The notes under the pieces were generated by a model. That model saw nothing but the letters and a program-made list of their open reading frames with translations, did not search any database and was not told the origin of the DNA. This document shows, in pieces, positions 1 to 10,278 of a DNA stretch of 28,985 nucleotides; within the stretch, counting starts at the first letter, position 1; the number at the start of each line of letters is the position of its first letter. The DNA is from Rhynchonema sp. JSB1_4 (taxonomy: Eukaryota > Nematoda > Chromadorea > Monhysterida > Xyalidae). The position numbers and the translations under genes are program-made. Where the stretch lies: contig JASAMV010003022.1 of NCBI GenBank assembly GCA_030248065.1, positions 1 to 28,985 of the forward strand, given 5' to 3'.

Positions 1-53
1 CTGGATATTGTCGACTGCAGCACTTGAAAAGATAAATTTCGTTCACTTCACAG

Positions 54-3000
54 GTTGTGGTGATCTCATCTGCCGAACCCTTAATTCCCGACCATCAGTA
101 CAAAGTCACGATCCAGTTCAGCGTTGATGTTTCATGCACTCTCGGCTCGGGCTACATGTGCATTTTCCATCAGCAAAAACCGGGAGTTCAGCCTGATCTG
201 ACTGGGTTCACGACGAAGTTCGAGCCCGCCTACGCCAAAACAGTGGTTCCCTGTTTTGACGAACCGCAGTTCAAGGTTGGTTTAATTTTTGTAATCAACT
301 GAAACAAAAGGCATCTAACTTTTACGTACAAACCTCGAAATACTTATTTTGTATATACTGTATAATTTAAAAAGTGACGTGATCTATGATGATACCTAGA
401 TCCGGTCTGACTGGTTCCGAGGTTCAATGTTGATCACAACCTAAGTTTTCATTTCAATCACAACGTTTCAGTCCATCTTCAACCTCACTCTGCGTTTTCC
501 ACGTGGCAAAGTGGCCTTGGCCAATACGGCTGTTTTTGACACCCAAGTCGATTCGCACCTCGACCACGTCACCTCGTACTTTTTCGAGACCCCGCCAATG
601 GCCACCTATTTGTTGTCGTTTGCGATGGGCGACTTTGACGTGGTCAGTACGACTACGAACAGGGGACTGCCGGTAGGTGACTGTTTTGTGATGTTTCAGA
701 TCAGGACTGAAGCTTTAGTGGCTCGGGGTTAGGCTGCAAACGGGCCCAAATTGTTTGGCCCCAAATGGACAGAATGTGCCCCCGGACCGGAACTGCCTGT
801 TTTCGGTTACTCATTGACATGTTCTTACTCAGGGACGGTGCACATGGTCATCGTCAGTGTAAATGGCAACGTAATAGCTCAAAACACATGCAATTTGTGC
901 GTATATTTGCACATTCCAGCTGTCAATCTACTGCCGACCCGAGCTGGTGCCCGATATGCACTATGCGTCCGCATTCGCAGCCAAAACAATGGATAAACTT
1001 GAACAATATTTCGAGATCAAATATCCGATGTCGAAACTGGACTTTGTGGCCACCCCTTACTACACGGCTGCAGCCATGGAGAATTGGGGACTCGTTGTGT
1101 TCTCTGAGACACTGCTGGCTGTGGAGAATTCGGGTTAGTCAGTGATCAGGTCGGGCTTAGTGCATTTGTACTGACGATGTTCTGGTGCACCACCCGCCGC
1201 TGAAAACATTGCCGAAATAAGCAACCTAAAAGACACTGCACAATTCTTATTTGACTTGCATGAAAGAGGAAGTCAAACCACTTTGAGGTCAATTTGTGCC
1301 TTAGTTTCAGGTTCTTCTTCCAACATCAGTGCACTCGGTCCATACCGTTATCGAACCGAGAAGATCGTGGTTCACGAATTGCTACATCAATGGTTATTTT
1401 TATTTGGTTGTTATATTTGTCCTGTGGGCCAGGTTGTTTATCTTTTTAGTTTATTTTTCTGATAATTGCGATCGAGTTTTTTTCAAAGGTTTGGCAACTT
1501 GGTCACCCTTGACTGGTGGGACGAGATCTGGCTGAATGAGGGCACGACAACGTTTTTCATTCCACAGTTTCTGTCCGAGGATCTGCAGATGTTTCACACA
1601 ATGGAGTATTTCGAGTCCCTGGCGCATCTCTGGCAGGCCGACTCGAGTGGCAAACGGATTAGTTTGTTTCAGGTGAGGTCACTTGGTGCGTATGTGTGTA
1701 CACTTTCTGGTGCTTTGTAGATGTTTCAACAGCCTGCACGAACGCAAGCTGCTATTAGCCTTGGATGGTGACGGTTTCTAACTATGTGATTTGCTACGGT
1801 CACACGACTTTATGTCTATATTTTTCGTATTTGTCGAGGTTTACAGAGTTTGAAACTTGACAGGCGTTTTGTGTCAGCTGTCTGGGAATGAGACGGTCAA
1901 GTTTGACATCGCGTCCAGAATATTTTCAGAAAAACACCGCCACCGAGCAAGCCCTGGATCTGCTGTTCACAGGCAACGTGTACATGAAAGGGGGCATCGT
2001 GACGAGTATATTACGTCAATTACTGGGTCCACAGACCTTCAGGAAGAACATAGTCAAATATTTGCGAGCCAATCAGTACGGTAGCGTTGATCAGACTGAT
2101 CTATGGGAAGCAATGGGCACGGCGAGATTCGCTGATGTTTCACTGTCTGCAGGTAAGACCTGACGTGAATATCGTGCAAGAGCGTGCTTTTTGGTTGCCC
2201 TTCTCTTCGACTGTGTTTCCTTCACAGACGGCGGGTCGTCGTCAGTGTGAGAATGCACCAGAGATTGCCCCACATGACCCAAAGTCGGGTTCGTATCAAA
2301 ACTGGCATAAAACTCACTGTTGTTGCATTACAGACTTTATAAATTCCCATTGCAGGTGACCTAATGCATTCATGGCTCAACTATGCCGGCATGCCCGCTG
2401 TGCACGTGCATTTGAATCGTGTCACTGGTGAACTGAAACTGACACAATCACAGGCTGATGCCAACATCTACAGGGAGTACTTGCATGTCGACGACAGCAG
2501 TGCGGATGAGCTGCTGATGTTTCAAAATTTGTTGGATAACAATACCAACATTGACATAACCCTTGATGATGAAACATCACCAAACAGGCAGCCTCAATGG
2601 TTCATACCCCTAACGCTGACAGCCTACTCCAGTACATGGGGCACTCCACAGTCTTGGTCGTGGACTCGCGAGTTCCTATTAACCAATCAATCAATCACCA
2701 CTCAACTAATCGATAATTCCACTGCCGGATCAATCAATAATGCAACGAATCTAGTCATGGCCAACAATCATTGGCTCCTCGCCAATCCCGATATTCAATT
2801 TCCGATCCGTGTGAATTACGATCTAGACACGTGGCAGGCTCTGATCAAACAAATGCACCACCAACATGACGTCATACCGATGCGGTCACGAATTCAGCTG
2901 TTATTGGACGCTGAGATGTTTCTGTTTGAGACGAAAAATGTTGGTTGGATTTCCGTTTTGATACAATTGTGCAGTGTTTATTTTTTAATTAAATTGTAGT

Positions 3001-5954
3001 TTGCTGGCTGAAATCTTATCGCCAGCGGTCGATCAAAGCTGGGGTTTGGGCATCGAATGAAGGTGCAAAAGTGAAAGGCCCGATTACCGTTGTCATGCCC
3101 ATCGGAGGCGTGTTCATACACAAGTCCATGACACGGCACAACACCTGTTTTGGGATTCTTTTCGCAACCGGTTGTGCATGAAGAAGTTAGTCCAAGCAGA
3201 TTTGTCAGACGTTTATGGACGCTGGTCTTTTATCCGAGTTGTGCGTTTATTGGCGTAGTCGTTTATCGGCGCGTATCTGGGAGATAGCCGGCGTTCGTGG
3301 GTATTTGGCGCACGCGTCTGTTGGCGTTTACTGCACGAGGACAAATGACGGTCAACACACGCAGTAAACACTTGCTTGCTGGGTGTCTGGGCTCATGTCA
3401 TTTGAGGGTCACAAACCGCGTGTTACTTCTGGACACAGTGCACGTGTTCTAGAAGTTAAAAAAATCATAAACAAAACCCGAAAAAGGGGGAAGAAAACAA
3501 AGGCTGAAATACATCACACTGTTCGTGTTGCAGAAACTAGAGGTCTAAAGAAACAAAGTGCGTATGCACACTGAACGTGTTGTAGAAGTTTGAACAAAAA
3601 AATCATCCCGCGCGGTCCACAGGCTGCTAAGTCAGCGCTCTCACCCCCTTGCTGTTTGTACTGCGATAGGCCGGCATATGTCTTGTTAAAGGGACACATG
3701 CACAAATCCGGTTTCCAATCACGATCAACGTTTCAACCTATCGGTCTGTTGTTTATGCCCCAAGCCCTCGAATCAACCACCAAAGCGATGGCCACTTTCA
3801 CACAACGACACACTCACCACCACCTTCTCTATTCGGCTTGCGGAAGGCACCTTCACAGAACCACATTCTTCTCTCGTTCGGATCTATCCAGGCTTGCGTC
3901 CGTTCAAGTCAAGTATGACGTCATTTGTCAAACAGGCATATGACCACTTGCAGGATCAACCAATTATGACTGCCGATTTAGGACAATCGAAGGGTCTGAA
4001 GGGCATGTCCCAAGCCCTTGTCTCTGATCAATGACTGTAGAAGTAAAGCAACCATCAAAGTGGTCGCTGTTTTGTCAAACCAAACACCACACACTCGCGA
4101 CAACAGGGTAGCAGCACGTTAGAATGTACACGACCAACCCAAAACTTAGAATTTGCGATAGTCGCACTTTTTGCAGAGTGACGCAAAAGCCAAGCACATA
4201 ATTATCCGGCACCAGAACCGCGTTTGTTACAAGCATATGATCATTTAGCCAGGTGTAGCGGAAGAGAACACACACAGTCTCTCTCTGCCCTCCCTGGGCT
4301 GTGATTGAAAAATCGACCATGCACAACACCCAGCCTGGTATGAGGATCTGTCTCTCACTAGCCCAGAGGCCGGTGAGTGTAATTTCGCACGCTCATTATT
4401 GTGCTGACAAACCACCATCTTTCGAACAACACCTCCATAAATATAGCAGACGACCTCGTTGCAAACAAAATTCCTCGTTTGTTCTTGTATTGTTTTTGGG
4501 AAACCTGTGCAATGGCGTCCGTTTCAAACGCCGGACAGAGTACTGTGTTGTGGACATAGAAGTCGAAATTCAGAATGTTTGTGCAACGCGTATAAAAGGT
4601 ATCGATATGTATGTATATACTTCACGAGGGCATATTTACTACGATATTCCAACTTTCAGGGAAGTTTCAAAGAGAGATCAAGTGTCTAAAGCCTCACTAA
4701 ATGAACAAGACACCAAACTTTCAGCTGTGGATCTACGTCGATCTATTGGGCTATCTGGTGCACGAGCGTGAGTTGGAGCCCCTCGTTTTCGGTATCGATG
4801 CCATCCGATCAACAATGGCTGTACTGCACAGCACTGACGTCTACCCCCTGCTGTTGGTGTACTTCAAACCGATTGTGGCCAATATGAAACATCGTCTGGC
4901 ACCGCACGCTGCGCACATTGGCAGAATGCATCGCACGCATTACCAGGTATGATATGAGCACGCATTTTGCATTTCCCTGTGACAATTTCATGCGTGCGAC
5001 AATTGGCAAATCTTCGACTTCGTGATAATGGACACGGATAATTACTGCGGCTCAGGATTTGGGCAACAGTAGGTGTTTATCCGAGCATAAAACCTTCCGT
5101 CCCTCCCTTTCTATAGAGCCAGTAGCTATTTGGTGCTTTAGCACTGACGATGACCCCTTGCACCGCCCATCTGTCCGCGAAAATAGGTTGAAGTGGGTGA
5201 CCAGAAGCACATTTCTATATAATTCACCTCAAAACGACTCAAAATGAGTTACCTATCCCGATTTCAATTCCAGGTGCTCACCCGTCTCTACTGTCTAACA
5301 GGTGTACTCGAGTGCACCCCGATGTCGGGCGAACGCATGGCCGATGTTCTCAACATGATCAGACATGAAATGGGTCGGGTCACCTCTACAAGTAGTGAAA
5401 CATCAGCTAGTCAAGATGAAGGCACTAACATTGAAGAGGACCGTGTGATGACCATGCAGTACGCGTGCTACTGTCTTGGCGAGTACACAACGCGATACCG
5501 AACGCATATTGACAAGCTAATAGCGGACAGCGTCAAGTACTCAAGTGACATGCCGACAGCAACGGGTGCCGAGTCGGCCATGGCCAGTTGGATGGCCGTA
5601 TGCGCTGGTGGCACGCAGGATGTGCACTTCTGGCGCCGCATAGCTTCGGTGCCACAACTGTACCGAGCCTGGACCGCTTTGTACATGGACGGGCCGTTTG
5701 CACTCACCAGTCCACTGTCGCGTCTTGCCATCTGGCAATCGCTCTGGGACAACAGGGCCAAAGTGCCGGCCTTGCGCAGACACAAGAAACTGCTGCATTC
5801 GGTCAACAGTCTGCGGGAACTCAGGGTTGCGGCACGTTTCTTCGATCATTCAATGAGACAAGAGTTGATGTACGTGAGAGCCAAGCTGCGATGGCTGATC
5901 AGTGATGCAGTACCTATTTTGAATAGATGGCTGTTGGTGCAGTTGGCCAAGTGA
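54..5954 (+). CDS. M1 family zinc aminopeptidase (aminopeptidase N-like), 5'-partial, 9 exons
   Basis: Inferred exons are 54-275, 472-672, 920-1133, 1311-1392, 1489-1672, 1930-2152, 2356-2939, 4725-4946 and 5274-5954, with stop TGA at 5952-5954. They sum to 2613 bases (870 residues plus stop). Every junction has GT/AG and matching phase, so I see no break. M1 landmarks appear in order: an FEPAYAKTVVPCFDEP substrate-side motif, AAMENWG (the GxMEN exopeptidase motif), HELLH followed after exactly 18 residues by the third zinc ligand Glu, and VYMKGG carrying the expected catalytic Tyr. Family members remove N-terminal residues from peptides and are often ectoenzymes. The N terminus, including any signal anchor, lies outside the window, so location is unknown. 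The last 300 or so residues occupy the place of the helical ERAP1-type C domain but are much less conserved. No canonical AATAAA was found after the stop. Family assignment is firm; the exact subtype is not resolved. Confidence 0.93.
920..1133 (+). CDS. Aminopeptidase exon 3: variant GxMEN motif (AAMENWG)
   Basis: The acceptor is ...TTCCAG at 914-919 and the donor GTTAGT begins at 1134. The exon reads LSIYCRPELVPDMHYASAF and ends with a stretch carrying KLDFVATPYYTAAAMENWGL. The YYTAAAMENWGL block is the exopeptidase-specificity region of M1 enzymes, which usually reads GAMEN. Here the first Gly is Ala. The exon leaves phase 1 and joins exon 4 through a Gly codon. Confidence 0.9.
1311..1672 (+). 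CDS. Aminopeptidase exons 4-5: zinc-binding active site
   Basis: Exon 4 (1311-1392) ends with HELLHQ and two bases of the next Trp codon. Exon 5 (1489-1672) completes that Trp and continues FGNLVTLDWWDEIWLNEG. Together they give HExxH(x18)E, the M1 zinc site, with both His, the general-base Glu and the distal Glu present. The 96-base intron (1393-1488) interrupts the motif directly after HELLHQ. All visible catalytic ligands are intact, so the enzyme is predicted to be active. Confidence 0.95.
2940..4724 (+). other. Large intron 7 of the aminopeptidase gene (1785 bases)
   Basis: The donor is GTTGGT and the acceptor AACTTTCAG. I see no conserved coding segment on either strand. The stretch near 3205-3330 is rich in imperfect repeats of the type GGCGTTTATTGGCG. 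Around 3440-3480 and 3573-3606 two related stretches share CGTGTT-TAGAAGTT followed by A-rich sequence ending ATCAT, a diverged direct repeat. Open frames here (for example 3590-3943) have no recognisable domain. Confidence 0.7.
5274..5954 (+). CDS. Aminopeptidase terminal exon, divergent helical C domain
   Basis: This is the largest exon (226 residues plus stop), with acceptor CAATTCCAG at 5265-5273. It starts VLTRLYCLTGVLEC and contains a Ser/Thr/Glu-rich stretch near 5377-5445 (VTSTSSETSASQDEGT), then a helix-rich tail ending RWLLVQLAK. It fits the helical C-terminal domain of M1 enzymes in position and size but lacks strongly conserved blocks. The assignment rests mainly on phase continuity with exon 8 (4725-4946), which contains the better conserved block VHERELEPLVFGIDAI. 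Confidence 0.82.
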   Translation: MLTRLYCLTGVLECTPMSGERMADVLNMIRHEMGRVTSTSSETSASQDEGTNIEEDRVMTMQYACYCLGEYTTRYRTHIDKLIADSVKYSSDMPTATGAESAMASWMAVCAGGTQDVHFWRRIASVPQLYRAWTALYMDGPFALTSPLSRLAIWQSLWDNRAKVPALRRHKKLLHSVNSLRELRVAARFFDHSMRQELMYVRAKLRWLISDAVPILNRWLLVQLAK

Positions 5955-6759
5955 TTCTGAATATTCAAATGTCGAATTTGGGACCGACATTTGTTCACCT
6001 GGTTGACTCGGGGCCACTGTAAAAGAATCGAAGAGAAAATCCGGCATCAGACCGGAAATGGGCTCAAATTCAAAATTTAACTGTTTTCTTGATTTTTACC
6101 CGTCGGCCGGTATGGAGGATGTATCTGAATATACTATAATTAATAGGTCATGTTCCGGAAGCGGGAATACGGCTCAATGTGCGTGATCAGGGAATATGTA
6201 TGTCTAACCACAACAATTGCCAACGCTATTCTTGTCGTTTTTTGATATTTTTGTACATTTTTTTGTTTCTGCGCCATGAAACCAACGAATCTCAGTGATG
6301 ATAGCATAATTTTTATTCAATCAATGCTACTACTGTGACCTGGAGTCTACCTACATCACAACTGTAAAACATCAGAAGAAAAGAAGAATGCCGATTGAAA
6401 TAGGTGTATGTATTCCATACCAAAGAATGTCGTCGTCGCAACCGCAGGAAAGTGTTAGAGATCACAGGGTACAGAAATGCCAAACTTGTTTCAAATTCCA
6501 AAAATTATTTACATGTACAATGACGTCACAATGTGGGCTAAGGGTGTACAATGTTAGGCACAATTAAGGAAGAAAGAAATCTCGAAGTGTGCATTTTTTT
6601 AGAATGCCAACCGCATTGGAGGGGGTCTCTATTTGAAGAGGTTTCTTTAGGGAAATACGGCATGCCTCAGGCAATGGCTCGGACCATTTTTCACCAGATA
6701 GAGGGTCACTAAGCTGTAAACAGATAAGCTCACTATGGCACGGTATTTGTAGCAGCCAC
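5955..6759. other. Convergent intergenic region (3' UTRs of the aminopeptidase and TRPA genes)
   Basis: The two stop codons face each other across 805 bases. The sequence is AT-rich, with no conserved open frame. A minus-strand AATAAA lies at 6312-6317. No canonical plus-strand AATAAA was seen downstream of the aminopeptidase stop; AT-rich candidates such as AATATA near 6128 exist. Confidence 0.7.
6312..6317 (-). terminator. Putative poly(A) signal AATAAA for the TRPA gene
   Basis: TTTATT on the + strand reads AATAAA on the minus strand, about 440 bases after the TRPA stop codon. This would give a 3' UTR of roughly 460 bases. It is a short motif with no transcript support. Confidence 0.5.
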
Positions 6760-7289
6760 TTACGACTCAAACTCTATCTGATCATTCCACGGTATCTCAA
6801 AATGACCAATCATCGCCCTCAACATGCTGTCGAGTCTGCGTTGTTCCTGGCGAACTTGTTCGATCGATCGGTCCATCTTTTTTACATCCGATATCAACTT
6901 GTCTTGCGTTTGCTTGATCGTTACCAGGGGCGTCTGGAAAACAGTAAAAATAGCTGGTAAGAAAGTTTTTATATTTCGGATTTTACTACCATTATTATTT
7001 GATTGGCTGGTGATCGACCTGGTCTTGATGACGTGACTTTATATGCAGAGGTGTGGCCTTCGTCATTTAAAAAGCAGAAAACGAACATAAATGCATCGCT
7101 CACCGCTTCTCTGTCCATCTGACCAGCGATATTCTCCAGCGACAACTTGGCGGGTTCGGTGAATATCATTTTGCGCACTCGATGGAACCAACCCGAGCTG
7201 GCATTCGGATACAGCGTCAATTTGCCGATGATCCAACGACGTCGAAATCGCTCGGGCAAAAGTTGCTCGACGTGGAGGGCGAGGTCGAC
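6760..7289 (-). CDS. TRPA1: TRPA exons 27-28: C-terminal cytosolic tail with coiled coil
   Basis: Exon 27 (7289-7104) reads VDLALHVEQLLPERFRRRW, then a segment containing KLTLYPN and ENIAGQMDREA. Exon 28 (6933-6760) reads IKQTQDKLISDVKKMDRSIE followed by VRQEQRRLDSMLRAMIGHF. It has heptad-like hydrophobic spacing consistent with the tetramer coiled coil at the end of TRPA channels. It stops at TAA (6762-6760) after QIEFES. Confidence 0.9.
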
Positions 7290-10247
7290 CTGTCGGTGAA
7301 ACATCAGTAATTATTTTGTCAGTCAATGTTGTCAGTCGAGTTAGTCAGTCACAGCCCACTCCCATGCGAACGTACAGTCATGGCAAGTCGAGTGAGTGCT
7401 GCCTGGTCCTGTACGCCTTTGATGTCGTCAACAGCGAGACCGACCAGCAGATTCATGATCAATATGGTCATTATGATGACGAAGATGGCGAATAGTGCCT
7501 GAAGAGTTAATCGAAACACTGGCACAATGAGGTGTTAAAAGAGTCTTTAATGTGAAAATTGCATCGTGTTGTTGGGTACCAGTTTCGCGACCTGTTTGCA
7601 CAGAAGGGCGTCGGTGCACCAGGTCATCTCAGTGGTGCACGTGTGGGCTTCATGCTTGCGTAAAAGGTTTTAAGAATGACTTACAGATGAAACTGCGGCA
7701 TAATTTAAATGACCGATGTTGTCGGAATAGATTGAATCGTACTCAAATTCACCGATCATCATTACGGTCGTTTTCAGAATGGCGAATGGCAGACGGGAGA
7801 ACATTTTCTGCAAGCCAAAATCTTGGAAAATAAGTTGATCTTTAGACAAATGTGAAACGTGGTCGATGTCACACTCCTTGGTGATCGGATCGAACCGGAT
7901 CGGATCTGTTTTGGTCACAATATTGATATTTGAAGATTACCGCACGTAAAACTGATTCCCAACCTGTGAACAGCTCTCTTTTACGTACCCTGATCAACTT
8001 TGATTAGAACAATCGTCGAATGAGACCGTCAATTGAAAGACCAACCCAGATCGGATCCGGTTCGATCAAAATTACAATGTTTCACGTACCGAAATAGTGA
8101 AATTGAATACTAAGTTTCAAATCCACCGATATGTATATGACAATCCCGTTGCTAAAAACTGAAACTGACCATGTCCTGGAACAACATGTAGAAACAGAGT
8201 GCGAATGACACGATGAACAACACGAATACGATGAAGAATCTGCTGAATGTTCGTAGGATGTCGGTGAACATGACGACGTAGATGCCGAACAGCGGGAATT
8301 TGCGAATCATCAGCACGAGATTCATCCATGCCAGAAAGATCACCACACAACCCAGTTGCCATTGCCAGCGCTGCAAATTGATACATCCATGGGTGATATT
8401 TTCGAAACGGTGTAAAGGTCAGTTAGGTGTAAAGGTCGGCGGAAAGCTCGGTCGACAGCTCAGTGTGATAGACCTCGATGTAAACTTGAAACATTCCACG
8501 TTAATAACAGGCAATGTTTCACGTTTACACCGAGCTACGCCGACCGAGCTTTAGACCGAACTTTACACCGACCTTTACGCCCAACTGACCTTTACACCGT
8601 TTCGAAAATTCCACCCCATGTATGATTTTATGGCCAATGACAAAAAATCGTCAGGTCAGTATCGAACTTGGTGATCGGTACGGTCTTGTTTTGGTTACGT
8701 GACTTTTTGTGTCGAGTACATTTCGATAATCTCTGATGCCACTGGTTTCGGCCAGCAGTTGTTCTCAGACAGTCAATAAACCTTTCCATCTGTTCGAAAC
8801 TAGTGTGGCCTCAACCGATTTTCCTTGAAGTCACGTGACCCAGGCAAGACCGCACCGACCGTAAAGTCTCACACTGGCCATTATCTTTTTTGAATGATGA
8901 CAAAAAGTTCCACATGTTTCACAAATGCACTAACAAATCTCAATCCAGTGAATCGTGTACATTCATTGAAATCGATCAGAAACAGAAGCACTCCAATATA
9001 GACAATCCATTCGATGAGATTCTCGTAGCTCAAATACGCCAATCGACGTTGGACCAGTTGCGACAGCTGCAAGTTAATTTCATAAACTCAGATGATCACA
9101 GTTTTATGCAAAAATCCTGTAAAACGAACCTCTTTAAAGATGTGGAACACGGTGACGACAAATATAAAGTATCGTGTGTAATCCGTGAGCCAGGAACGTT
9201 GCCAGTTCTCAGCGTGGAACCAGGCACAGTCACCTCGCAATAAGGTCTCGGTATCATTTGGTCCATGAACCGCGTAGGGTGGAGTGGTCTTCACCACGTA
9301 ACTGAAGCGTTTGTGATGTTTCACTTATTTTCGTAGTTGTTGTCAAACCAGTACTATATTATTTATAGCATCAAGTTCTCCGATCTGTCCAATCGGATCT
9401 GTTTTGGCCATGTGTCTTTTTTGACTCAGAGGAATAGATTCACTCACAACACTATTTTCAAACAGCGTGAATAATATCTGGGATAACCGGTTAAGCCAGG
9501 CGAAGTCAGTGGCCCAAACAAATCTCAAAACATCATGAGTTCAAAAATCACACGCAGGTTCGATCCGATCCAATTCGATCACCAAGTTTGATACCGCTAT
9601 ACGTCCCACACGGTCAGCATTTACGACGGTTCACAACACTTACAGCGTCAACGTGGCTACGAACAGAATGTAGATCAACAATGCGAGGTAGTAGACATAG
9701 CGACCGAAGCCGTTCCATTTGTGTCGAAGCATGCTGATCACCAACGGATGTGCCAGCAGTTGGCCGCGCTCGTTCTCTACCTGAATTTCAGGGTCTTGGT
9801 CGTTGTTTTCAGGCCTCAAATTGAGTAAATATGCCCATTCTGCCGCTCACCATAACCCGTAGTGGATGATACCCATATCGCACGCTTGTGTCGTCCGTGT
9901 ACGGCTGTACATTCGGCTTCAACAGACCCGTTTCAGTCTCGAATGGGCTCAGCTCGATGTTTTCTGACAATATTAAAAGCTGAACCAAATTCTTTTATCG
10001 AATTTTAAAATTTTTATCAGAAACTGGAACAAGTGTACTCTGTGTGGTGTTGAAATTTTCATCGGTCTGGTTGGCCACTTTTTCGCGCAGCCCACGTTTG
10101 GCTTTGTGATCGAAATACGAATCGTCCAGAAACTCGTAGTCGAATGTTATGCTGTAGAAAAATGACGTTGGACTCTAGGTGACGTGGAGCCTAGCCAGGT
10201 ACATACAGATCTCCGAGGGGGCCCGGAGGCCCCGCGGGGGGGGCCCC

Positions 10248-10278
<31 letters not shown>

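Noticed and set aside
831..866. Family B as a tRNA-derived SINE
   Set aside because: No A-box/B-box pair, no poly-A tail and a unit of only 30-60 bases.
3590..3943. 117-codon plus-strand open frame inside aminopeptidase intron 7
   Set aside because: No domain, no splice context and no proper ATG start visible; composition looks non-coding.
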